This document shows positions 55,003-64,000 of a stretch of DNA of 64,000 nucleotides, piece by piece. A program made the translations under genes and the position numbers. Source of the DNA: Branchipolynoe longqiensis (taxonomy: Eukaryota; Annelida; Polychaeta; Phyllodocida; Polynoidae); contig CM059198.1 of assembly GCA_030323885.1 (NCBI GenBank), positions 7,524,086 to 7,588,085 on the forward strand. Direction: 5' to 3'. The first letter of the stretch is position 1. Each line of letters begins with the position of its first letter. The notes below the pieces were generated by a model. That model was not told the origin of the DNA and did not search any database. It saw only the letters and a program-made list of their open reading frames with translations.

Positions 55003-55565
55003 TGGTTGTTGCTTATGTCCTGCCAACATATAAGGTTATATGTTGCTAGGACATGAAACAACAACAAACAAACAATCTAAGGTTATATATGTATGGGTTC
55101 CGATTTGCGACAGTACACGCACTCATGGTGGCTTTATAGTGCTTCCCCCGACTGAAAGATCAAGGCAATGGAATCATTACCAGATTTCCCATCATCATCA
55201 TCATGCTGTCATCACTGCTTTCATTACTTGACTGCCGCTCTCCATTTAGCTCTCTGCTGTGAGAGTGATGTCCATGAGTCGGTCTTAATGACTCTCAGCT
55301 TCAGGTTTCTCTTGATGGTATCCTTGAACTGGAGACGAGGGCGCCCTGTCTTTCTGTAACCAGAAGACAGTTGGGAATAGAGGATCTGCTTACATTATCC
55401 TGATAGTGAGGTGACCAAGCCTTGTCCTGTCCTAGTGATGATGCCAAGCACCAGGCCAGCTACAAGTATTAGTTTTGTAAGTCTTTGGTTTGACACGGCT
55501 GGTATTCTAACTCTCAACAGTCTGCATGGGAATCATGTGCTCTTAATGAATGTGCCACAATGTCT
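55003..55565 (-). mobile_element. SINE family A split by a LINE 3' end
   Basis: 55003-55190 holds the tail half (a duplicated tail with GTTGCTAGGACATGAAAC, then GGGTTCCGATTTGCGACAGT, GGCTTTATAGTGCTTCCCC) and 55388-55565 the body and degenerate head (CATTATCCTGATAGTGAGG, GCCTTGTCCTGTCCTAGTG). Confidence 0.7.
55190..55387 (-). mobile_element. LINE 3' terminus (5' truncated)
   Basis: ATCATCATCATCATGCTGTC, GCTCTCTGCTGTGAGAGTGA, CTTGAACTGGAGACGAGGGC and GCCCTGTCTTTCTGTAACC are the complement of the 22560-22755 LINE end. The reading on the minus strand ends the same RT ORF. Confidence 0.8.
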
Positions 55566-55734
55566 GTTCAAAATGGTATGAAGAGTAGTATCCTGATCAC
55601 TTCCCCCACTGTCCCATTGCTGTCTGTTTAGTATTGGTTTTTTAAATAGCTATTATTATTATTATTTATTATTATTATTATTATCCTCTTCTTTGATGCA
55701 GGCTTTTGGTAGCCTATACAAAGCTTGTAGCTCT

Positions 55735-55972
55735 CAGCTCTAATGGTATGCAGCCTCAAAATCATACAGGAATGTTACTCTGGCCCAGGCCCTGTCCAGC
55801 GCATTCTTGAATTGATTCACGGTAGCTGCTTCCACCGCTTCTTCCGGTAGTTCATTCCACATGTTTATCACTCGCTGTGAAAAGAAGGCCCCTCTGAGTG
55901 AGCTGTTGTACCTTGGCTTGAAAAGCTTCCTGGAGTGACCTCTGGTATTGCTTCCTTGTATGCGTCTGAATA
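55735..55972 (-). pseudogene. CR1/jockey-like LINE ORF2 C-terminus
   Basis: The minus strand encodes IFRRIQGSNTRGHSRKLFKP, then RYNSSLRGAFFSQRVINMWN, ELPEEAVEAATVNQFKNALD, ending in RAWARVTFLYDFEAAYH and a stop at 55740-55742. The TRGH, FFSxRVxNxWNxLPxxxV and FKxxLD words are the standard C-terminal signature of CR1/jockey-clade LINE reverse transcriptases. Nothing upstream belongs to the RT core, so it is 5' truncated. It is followed on that strand by a GATGATAATAATAAT-type tail (55655-55685 in the given strand), consistent with a LINE 3' end. Confidence 0.85.
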
Positions 55973-56057
55973 TTATTTATATCCTTTTTACCAATGTCAT
56001 TAATGTGGGTATTTTTCAATTTCTTTTACAGGATTAGTCATTTGATCTGCTTAGCCC

Positions 56058-56328
56058 TTAAAGCTGCATAGTCCGACCAAACCTCAAATTTCAAAGCCAC
56101 AACAATTATCTAGATTTGATCATACAGCATCTAACTGAGATATTTATTAAGTGTCGTTGCCACATAGAAGGGAATACTAAGGTCAATTATGCTTATATAT
56201 ATATATATTTAGCCACTTAATACCTAATGTACTTCAAACTAAAGTAAGGTAGATTATAACAATCAATTCAATATATTTATCCAAGACAAATTAAAGAAAC
56301 TCGAAGCCGTCTGAGTATGCAGCTTTAA
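56058..56328 (+). mobile_element. MITE family 1, 271-bp copy with internal deletion
   Basis: TTAAAGCTGCATAGTCCGAC and GAGTATGCAGCTTTAA with TTAA borders. The middle (after AATACTAAGGTCAATTATGC) is replaced by a short TA run. Confidence 0.9.
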
Positions 56329-56513
56329 TTAACTTTCTAAAAATGATTCCTCCTTGAATTTCCACAATGAGATTGGGTAGAGTTTGGACCATATATGTTC
56401 GATAAATATACTGCCTTCATCGCAGTAATCTATTTTACTTTAGCTTAAAAGGATATTTATTTTAAAAGGTCAACCTTGGAAGTTGGAGAGATCCGAAGTA
56501 AACACATTCACAT

Positions 56514-56864
56514 TTAAAGTTGCATAATCCAATAAGAGCATCAAATTTTCGTCATGAAAAATAATTATCTAGATTTAAACCTGTATATCCAACTTAGATG
56601 ATGGTGCACTTGTTAAGTATCTGTTGCTATATACCTGATGTAGAAGGGCCCTACTAACTAAATATAATTGAACCCGTTACTACTGAATTCCAGAGTTTTG
56701 GCAAGCATGGCAACATTAAATTTGCCATATTTACACTTCAAATATCTCCAAAGTTAGCAATTTTAATTCAAAGTTACTTCAAGCTCATGTAAAATAGATT
56801 TTAGCGATCAACTTAACATATTTATCTCAGAAAATGATAGAAACGGTCGGACTATGCAACTTGA
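56514..56864 (+). mobile_element. MITE family 1, 351-bp copy
   Basis: TTAAAGTTGCATAATCCAAT to CGGACTATGCAACTTGAA; right border TTAA mutated to TGAA. Contains one 64-bp-type segment. A fragment of another inverted copy (56425-56510) precedes it. Confidence 0.85.
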
Positions 56865-56939
56865 ATTTTGGTGTGTACATGGCAAGGCTGGACATTGGTG
56901 TTGTTGATTATAATCGTCTACTGCCGCCATATATATATA

Positions 56940-57438
56940 NNNNNNNNNNNNNNNNNNNNNNNNNNNNNNNNNNNNNNNNNNNNNNNNNNNNNNNNNNNNN
57001 NNNNNNNNNNNNNNNNNNNNNNNNNNNNNNNNNNNNNNNNNNNNNNNNNNNNNNNNNNNNNNNNNNNNNNNNNNNNNNNNNNNNNNNNNNNNNNNNNNNN
57101 NNNNNNNNNNNNNNNNNNNNNNNNNNNNNNNNNNNNNNNNNNNNNNNNNNNNNNNNNNNNNNNNNNNNNNNNNNNNNNNNNNNNNNNNNNNNNNNNNNNN
57201 NNNNNNNNNNNNNNNNNNNNNNNNNNNNNNNNNNNNNNNNNNNNNNNNNNNNNNNNNNNNNNNNNNNNNNNNNNNNNNNNNNNNNNNNNNNNNNNNNNNN
57301 NNNNNNNNNNNNNNNNNNNNNNNNNNNNNNNNNNNNNNNNNNNNNNNNNNNNNNNNNNNNNNNNNNNNNNNNNNNNNNNNNNNNNNNNNNNNNNNNNNNN
57401 NNNNNNNNNNNNNNNNNNNNNNNNNNNNNNNNNNNNNN
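56940..57438. other. Assembly gap (499 N)
   Basis: Unsequenced; follows a TATATATA run. Frames that cross it are meaningless. Confidence 1.
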
Positions 57439-57539
57439 TGACTTGTGCCTCCTGCAGCCGGTTGTCTGTCACCCTGCCAGCCTGACCCTTGACTAGCATT
57501 GCCCGAGGTGGAGAGTTCGAGTCCTGACAGACCATTGGC

Positions 57540-57850
57540 AGAAGGCCCTTAATTAAATAAGATTATAGAGCAATCCAAATAGCAATCTGAAGTTGACCAT
57601 AGCGGTTAATAATATAAGTCTGGAGGACAGTAAGGAATGCAAGGAACGTTCATGTCACTTCTTAGGAGCTCACCATTTTATTCTTACCTCTTACTAACAG
57701 AATGAATTGATCAATAAAACCTATGTTCTTAGTTAAATATAGTTCAAAAGTGGAATGTATGTTATAAGCCAAATCCCCTCCCATATAATTAAGTTAAATA
57801 AGTTTGGAATTTCGACAATAAAAGCCTAAATATCGGCTAAAACATCGGAG
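57540..57850. other. Unassigned stretch
   Basis: AT-rich, nothing recognised. Confidence 0.35.
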
Positions 57851-58200
57851 CGTGCAAAAACACGTCTGATGGGTCTGGGTCCGAACGCCCGACCTCCTAT
57901 CGTTGCTAGGATAGTCACAATCGACGTATCCAAGCAACGCTTTACAGCAGGGAACCCTGCCTCGCAAAATGCGCGCCTGCGCAAAATGCGCGCCTGTGCA
58001 AAATGCGCGCCCGCGCAAAATGCGCGCCTGCGCAAAATGAGGTCGAGCAGTCTCGCCCACTTCACAGCCTCCCCAGACGAACAACAGGAACTGATGTTCG
58101 TCTAAGAAAGGAAAAGTGGGAGAGACTACCAGGGTTCGCGGCTGTAGCAAAAAATAATAAGCGTAATCGCGACCCCGCTTGATCCACGACCATATGGTGT
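57850..58200. promoter_or_regulatory. CpG-rich segment with 17-bp tandem array
   Basis: GCGCGCCTGCGCAAAAT repeats about five times at 57965-58040 in an otherwise AT-rich setting. GCGCCTGCGCA is one mismatch from the NRF1 consensus (YGCGCAYGCGCR) on the minus strand. This could mark a promoter, or simply be a minisatellite; no exon is recognised next to it. The 154-aa minus frame (57794-58258) through it encodes AQARILRGR repeats. Confidence 0.35.
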
Positions 58201-58860
58201 GGAATGCGAGGCCCCGCATACTTCCTTCTCGTTGTGTAATTTTTTCGATTTGAGACAAGCCAGCTCTCTGGTCAACAATTTCAGTATTTCACAAGAAATA
58301 TGTTTCTACTTAAATTCCTTCAAAAACAGTTTTGAATCATTACTTGATAAAATTGAAACTACCAGAATCGACCTTCAAATCTGGTACCGGCCCAATTAAA
58401 AATACTGACCCTGTCGTAGCTGAATACCCTGCCAGTCAGTCTGGCAATGAAAGAAACTCCACTAGTCACTCGTCATCTGTACAATTGCACACCATCCAAT
58501 ATCACAACCCTTTATAACACACTCCACCATTTTGACACTTCTGACCACACATGTACTACTAACCCCTGGAAGAAAATTCCCTAGCCCAGTTCCCGTGATG
58601 AAAGCTAGCTCAATATTTCTCCTCTACCAGTAGCCTATACTGTAAACTCATTACAGCCTCAAAAGTACTCTGGCTGGCGTTACCATAGTAATATCCCTAT
58701 CTCCAGTCCGTATCACACCTTATGCTAAAAGTGAAGGGTATTTGGAATTCGCTACAGACGACATTACCCTAAATGTATACAGCTCCAATGACAGGGTCCC
58801 CTTTTTCTCCAAAAATTCACACCTTGACTACTAGACAATGACTACTATACAATGACTACA
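58200..58860. other. Unassigned stretch
   Basis: No repeat family or conserved protein recognised. Plus frames at 58199-58399 and 58332-58517 lack domains. Confidence 0.35.
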
Positions 58861-58867
58861 TTGTAAC

Positions 58868-59080
58868 CAAAGCCGGAAATTCCCGAAGGAAGTCCGCTTT
58901 TGGTTCACACAAAAACAATCTACGGTGCTATTCAAGCGCAAACTCAACCATTGGTAATTTACACTTCAACCAAAGCCGGAAATCCCTGAAGGAACTCCGC
59001 TTTTGGGTGACAGAAAAACAATTTACGGCGCCACTGAAGGGCGCACCAGACCATTGTTTTTTGTTTTTTTAGGGAAGTGC
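58868..59080 (+). repeat. Direct duplication of about 110 bp
   Basis: AACCAAAGCCGGAAATTCCC (58868) and AACCAAAGCCGGAAATCCCT (58971), each followed by TCCGCTTTTGG, ACAGAAAAACAAT or similar, and CAACCATTG/CAGACCATTG. Confidence 0.75.
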
Positions 59081-59362
59081 TCCATTAGGTAATTTAAGTA
59101 CAATTTTCGCCTCTGAGGGAGATCAAATAAGGGCGACATTTAATGTTTGTCGGGTCAAACCCAATGAAGGCCAAAACACGTACCGACGCGCACGGTTGTG
59201 CGAGACGAAACTGTACCCAAAGTAAATGCAAGCATAAGTAAATGTGTGCATTTGTCAGTTTGCCCACAGCCTGATTCGCAAAAGTTGTACTTTCTCGCCA
59301 ATATGCGCACGCGCATATATTTCTTCTTGTAGCAATGGGATAATACTGGAGGGACACATTCC

Positions 59363-59775
59363 TGGTTTGATGGCCGGTGGGCCCCGTATATATAAAAATA
59401 CTCCTCACCGGATTACTATTGGGCACCGCATCCAATTAATGATACTCCCGACCGTAGCGTCTTTAGGCATCGTATGCCGGCACACTCCCTTCGATTGGGC
59501 CATGCATGCCGTCACACTCCTTACCAGGTAATGTCTCTACTCGCAGTGTGTTCCCTTATTTGCGCCGTCACATTATCTAGTCTGATCTACATCAATGGTT
59601 TGATGGCCGGTGGGCCCCGTATATATAAAAATACTCCTCACCGGATTACTATTGGGCACCGCATCCAATTACTGATACTCCCGACCGTAGCGTCTTAAGG
59701 CATCGTATGCCGGCACACTCCCTTAGATTGGGCCACGCATGCCGACACACTCCTCACCAGGTAATGCCTCTCATC
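59363..59775. repeat. 233-bp tandem duplication with a TATA-like string
   Basis: TGGTTTGATGGCCGGTGGGC starts at 59363 and again at 59596, and the copies stay nearly identical through CCGTATATATAAAAATACTC, GGCACCGCATCCAATTA, CGACCGTAGCGTCTT and GCATCGTATGCCGGCACACT. High identity implies a recent duplication. Each unit carries a TATATATAAAA string. Short frames are repeated with it. Confidence 0.85.
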
Positions 59776-59934
59776 GGGTTTTGCGCCACTGCGCATATAT
59801 ACCCGTTTCTTCCATATGTGATACATTCGGCTTGGCGAGCCACTAAATGCGAATCCAAGCAGCGATCCTGCGTGCCTTTTGCATCGACAGGTCGAGGCCG
59901 GAGTTTCTTACTCTCTGAGCTCTGTGTGGTATGT

Positions 59935-60045
59935 GTTTTGGTGGTGTAGGTGTATGGTGTGTGTCTGTGGTGTGGGTGTAGGTGTGTGGTGTGGGTGTAG
60001 ATGTATGGTGGGGGGTTTAGGTGTGTGGTTTGGGTGTCAGGGGTA
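59935..60045 (+). repeat. GGTGTGGGTGTA microsatellite-like tract
   Basis: GGTGTATGGTGTGTG, GTGTGGGTGTAGGTGTG units over about 110 bp. Confidence 0.7.
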
Positions 60046-60384
60046 CCAACCAAAGCATTACAGAGACCGGCATTGATTATCAAAGATTTTAAATACAGAT
60101 TTATCGCACAGATCAAGCCCCCGGGATCTCAATGGGGGTGTGTGCCGTCATATCAATGAACCACTGTTACATAAAATGTACCATGGCAAAGCACAAAAGC
60201 CTGCATATACGCGTACATCACATAAAATGAAAGCTGAATCTGTTAAATGTAATATAGCTATCTAATACGTGGTAAGAGTTACTATCCTTTAGTTTACATA
60301 TAAATTTTAATTCTCAGACTACAGAGATAGAAATTTAATAATATACAATATACTTAATAAAACGGCACCGTGTAACCTTACTGA

Positions 60385-60890
60385 TGGTCTGTATAATAAT
60401 TTGGAATAATCCCTACCCTAGCTCCTCTAGATGGTTCAATTTTGATGTTTAACCTTATAGATATTTATCTTCACAATCACCATAACAAAAATTCATATAG
60501 TAACACTGGTAGTTACTTACACAAATTTAAATGGTTCACTTTTTATGTTCAACTTTATAGAATGTTTATAGTACTTGGATAATACAATTTAAACATATTT
60601 ACACCTATACACACTTTGGTCTAGTGGTCGAGTATGAAGGGGATTTAATGTTTGCATGGGAAAACCGTTACAAATACTTTACCTATAATAGAATATGGAA
60701 TAATCCCTACCCTTCCACATGACCAAACAATTCATATTAACATTTCACTCTTATCCCTAATGTACATGTATGATTAACTAGTGGTTATCCCCAGAGATCA
60801 CGGCTAGTTACTCCTACAATTTTAAATGGTTTAATTTTATGTTTAATTTGATTGAATGTGTATGTCTATTTCCCCATAGATTAGTTTTAG
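60385..60890 (+). repeat. Diffuse duplication, about 290-bp offset
   Basis: TTGGAATAATCCCTACCCT (60398) recurs as ATGGAATAATCCCTACCCTT (60690), and AAATTTAAATGGTTCACTTT (60525) as ATTTTAAATGGTTTAATTTT (60818), each 289-293 bp apart. Divergence is high. Confidence 0.55.
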
Positions 60891-62150
60891 GCCTATATTC
60901 TAGAAAATTTTGAAAACCAAGCTGGTGCCCTCAGAGAGAAGAACCGGTTCAGTAAATAATTGTTAAGCTTCATAGTTTAGAGACATACATATTCAATGCT
61001 CATTTTGAATCAGTTTAACCATGAAGAATATATTCACCAGTTCAACCATGAAGAAAATTCCCTCCGGGTGTATCTAAAATAAATTTGCTGTCTAATCCCC
61101 TGCAGTAGTTGGACCCACCGTTAACCAACCTATGGCAGGCAATAGTTGGACCCACCGTTAACCAACTTATTTCCCCAACAACATGGGGAGCCACAAATAA
61201 CACATAATACAAACATAACACCTATATCCACCATTTAATAATTTAGTCAAGTGGTTGGTTATGAAGAGGTGTCTACAATTACCTTAATAAAACAGTTAGA
61301 AATGTTCTAGTTTACACAGATAAAATTTTGAACATTCCTGTGTCCTCCTAGATGACCAAATATAAACATTTGCTATATGTTAGTGCCAGTTTTTTATATT
61401 TACTATAATAGGTGTACCAACCACAGGCTGTTTCCCTCTGGAAGAAAGCAGCCCGGGGAAAATTGCTATTATTTTGATAATTAAAACAAATTGTAGAATG
61501 TTCACATATATGTTTACTCTCATAGAAACCTGGTTAGTTTGATTTTTATTTAAATTTAAGTTTAGGGTTAATATGTTCCAATTTGATTTGGCCCCATCCC
61601 CCTGTGTACCAGTTTAACCGTGAAGGCTTACAAGGATTCTGTGGTGTATTTTACTTTTCTCTACCAACATGTATGATGTAATTATATGTTTGCAAGGGTT
61701 TTTTTACCTATAATTCTAAATCTGTTTTTACCACAATGCCTAGATTAGTGCTTAGGCTCACAAGGGTGTTGTGGTATATTTTCAATTGGTTTTACCAACA
61801 TGTAAGGTTTTAATTAAATTTGTACTTAGAAATCACCCCAAAATCAATAGGTTACAATACTCAATATAAAAGGTGTTCAAAAGAAACGCCAGTGGCCTAA
61901 CTGATTCCCTGCTGTACAACCAATATACCAATAATAAACCACATACAATATTACAAACTATATACAAATCAAGGTGTATTTTTAATGTGGTGGTGTGTGT
62001 TTTACAAGATGAAAATATAAGTGTATCATTTAAATAGACCCCGCATATTGTATAGCCCCGTGAACCCATCCCCGTAAATAGAATATGCCCAAAACAATAC
62101 CTAATGTGATGCCCTCGTCCGGATTCTGTGGGTGGCCGCTGCTCGTCCTG
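60891..62150. other. AT-rich unassigned stretch
   Basis: A 38-bp direct duplication (AGTTGGACCCACCGTTAACC at 61106 and 61144) and a word shared with 63655 (GCTGGTGCCCTCAGAGAGAA, 60917) are the only structure seen. Confidence 0.4.
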
Positions 62151-62157
62151 CGAATCC

Positions 62158-62600
62158 CACTGTCACTGCTGGCTGGACTTGTTATTTGCGGGTGGCCGTT
62201 GGTCGCCCCACGGATCCAGCTCGTATCCAGCTCGTAGTGTATGCTGGATCGGCTAACCGCGGGTGGTTGCTGCTCGCCCCACAAATCCAGCTCGTAATTT
62301 AGGCTGGATCAGTTAACCGCGGGTGGTTGCTGCTCACCCGCAAATCCAGTTTGTAGTGTATGCTGGATCGGTTAACCGCGGGTGGTTGCTGCTAGCCCCA
62401 CAAATCCAGCTCGGAATTTAGGCTGGATCGGCTAACCGCGGGTGGTTGCTGCTCACCCCGCAAATCCAGCTCTCACTGGCGGCTGGACTTGTCAACCGTG
62501 GGTGGCCGCCGCGAATCCCGCGAATCCAGCTCTCACTGTAGTCTGGACTTGTTAACCGTGGGTGGCCGCCGCGAATCCCGCGAATCCAGCTCTCCTCGTC
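62158..62600. repeat. 60-bp GC-rich tandem array, about seven units
   Basis: GCTGGATCGGCTAACCGCGG + GTGGTTGCTGCTCGCCCCAC + AAATCCAGCTCGTAATTTAG repeats with alternating subtypes (TCGTAATTTAG / TTGTAGTGTAT), and a different TCTCACTG subtype in the last units. Within a unit, GCTGGAT and ATCCAGC can pair. It stands out as GC-rich in an AT-rich region. Confidence 0.9.
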
Positions 62601-64000
62601 CTGTCATCGAGCAGTTGATATGGTGTGTGCGTCTAAATGTTGTGTGTATGAAATATAAATAGGTTTACATTAATTAGAGTTTATATTATTATATTTATTC
62701 AGAAATACAAAGCATGTAGTTCACTGGCCTAATACAAGCACATAAATGAATTGAGCAGAGAATCAGGTTACCTAGAGCATTTTAGAGGATATTTTAGATA
62801 TATAATAGTTTACTTTACCCCATTACATTATTATAGAAATTCAACCACGCACCCCAGATAAGCGAAAATTCGACGGATGGACTATCGCCCTTTGTAATCA
62901 GTGGTGGTTGGATATATAATAATTTACTTTACACTCATTACTATACAGTGACAGATGCATACTTGATATGAGTTGAACAGAGAATCATGACAGAAAGAAC
63001 ACAAGATTTTAGAATATAAATGCACCCATTTTACATATAGTCATTACAGTGACATACACCCAGTTACATACATATATATATCATGCTGTGTATATGAAAC
63101 CAATGGTGATCATGACAGCTATTGGTGTCTCAGCTATGGCATAGGCCTAAATGACAATCCGACAGCCAGACTAAGTATGCAGGGCATTATGGGCAATCGC
63201 CCGACAAGGTTGACATCACGGCGGCGCAAGCGCGCGTTTAAGTAATCGCTCGTCGTGTGCGCGATATGCGTTGACGGTGTTTTAATATGCTATTCTAACT
63301 AAGTTTATGTCGACGTCTCCAGAAATGCGCATCGGCACATGACCGTACGCGTTTTGTATTCGCCACAAGGCACTACCGTTATATGTATGAAAATACTGCG
63401 TTTTAAGAAATGTGACACTCTAACTTGGAATTCAGGACCATTTTCCTAAATACGTACAAGTCTACCCATATTTATGTTATCTCCTCTAATATTATTTTCA
63501 ATTGCAGGAGTATGTTCCGCAGTACAGGTATTTGTTTATTCTGAAACTTTGAAACGTATTTAAACCCTTATCGAATATAGTGAGAACTTTTACGCCAATT
63601 TGGAAGAGATACTATAAAAAAAGGCTAAATTATATTACACTATGGCAACTCACAAGCTGGTGCCCTCAGAGAGAATTTATTAAGGTTATATGCTAATTGT
63701 TAATATTTCATCGTGATGGGGAACCATACTCCAGCATCACCGCCAGTACGGTACCCTCGTGCGCGAAATGCGTATTAATTTGGGCGCAATTCGCGTCCCA
63801 TGGGGACGGTGTGTACTACCCGTTACTTCTTGGATAATATGCAAAGTCTACACATATGTACAATATATTACAATCGGTTATTTACATTTAGTGTGGACCT
63901 AAGTGTTTTCCGAAAGCAGGCCGCACAAGGATATATATATAATTTTATTATTATGGCATGTATTCTGCAGGTGTTACATGCCTTGTTTTAATTTCGATGA
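62601..64000. other. Unassigned, with a CpG-rich patch near 63190-63350
   Basis: GGGCATTATGGGCAATCGCC, GCGGCGCAAGCGCGCGTTTA and CGTGTGCGCGATATGCG cluster at 63180-63270. This could be promoter-like, but no exon follows. The remainder is AT-rich; 63655 shares a 23-bp word with 60915. Confidence 0.3.

Noticed and set aside
56834..57535. Three frames of 205-220 aa
   Set aside because: They cross the N gap and consist mostly of unknown residues.

Overview
This window looks like a gene-poor, repeat-dominated stretch of an invertebrate animal nuclear genome, taken from a draft assembly (one run of 499 N at 56940-57438). There is no bacterial-style gene packing, no long conserved single-copy host exon and no rRNA. 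Almost everything I can identify is mobile DNA: tRNA-headed SINEs, non-LTR retrotransposon 3' ends, a tyrosine-recombinase-type (DIRS/Ngaro-like) retroelement, MITEs with clear terminal inverted repeats (TIRs), an internally deleted LTR relic, and many minisatellites. One SINE resembles the widespread metazoan SINE type common in molluscs, brachiopods and amphioxus. That and the mix of families suggest a marine invertebrate, perhaps a lophotrochozoan. This is inference, not proof.

Layout: 0-2.4 kb holds a SINE, a GC-rich MITE and the 3' end of a LINE (minus strand). 2.45-7.68 kb is one giant inverted repeat: arms of about 1.6 kb flank a core of 15-bp GGTAACGTCGAGGCG-type tandem repeats that also switch orientation, with a second small palindromic element inside. 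7.7-16.4 kb carries scattered SINEs and MITEs. 16.4-21.5 kb is a nested structure: a TTAA-flanked MITE contains a decayed DIRS-like retroelement, about fifteen copies of a 64-bp repeat, and a SINE with a 7-bp target duplication. 21.7-22.4 kb is a five-unit tandem array of a tRNA-like sequence. 23-30 kb alternates SINEs and MITEs. 30-39 kb holds more fragments, including a 547-bp LTR relic inserted in a SINE. 39.4-43.5 kb is 4 kb of G/T-rich minisatellite arrays, followed by a 0.9-kb C/T-rich tract at 44.5-45.4 kb. 45.7-56.9 kb again mixes SINEs, MITEs and a CR1-like LINE 3' end. After the gap, 57.5-64 kb is lower in recognisable transposons. It has a 17-bp CpG-rich array with NRF1-like sites, a 233-bp duplication with a TATA-like string, a diffuse 290-bp duplication and a 60-bp GC-rich tandem array.

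The parts do not form a pathway. They form an insertion record: several elements sit inside others with readable junctions, giving relative ages. The most unusual points are the giant palindrome, a 64-bp segment of a MITE amplified beside a retroelement, a GC-rich MITE family that carries the 3' tail of the local tRNA-SINE in all three copies, and a tRNA-like repeat that appears as tandem dimers. No intact protein-coding gene is supported. The longest open frames (for example 41920-43467 minus and 44427-45626 plus) are low-complexity by-products of tandem repeats.
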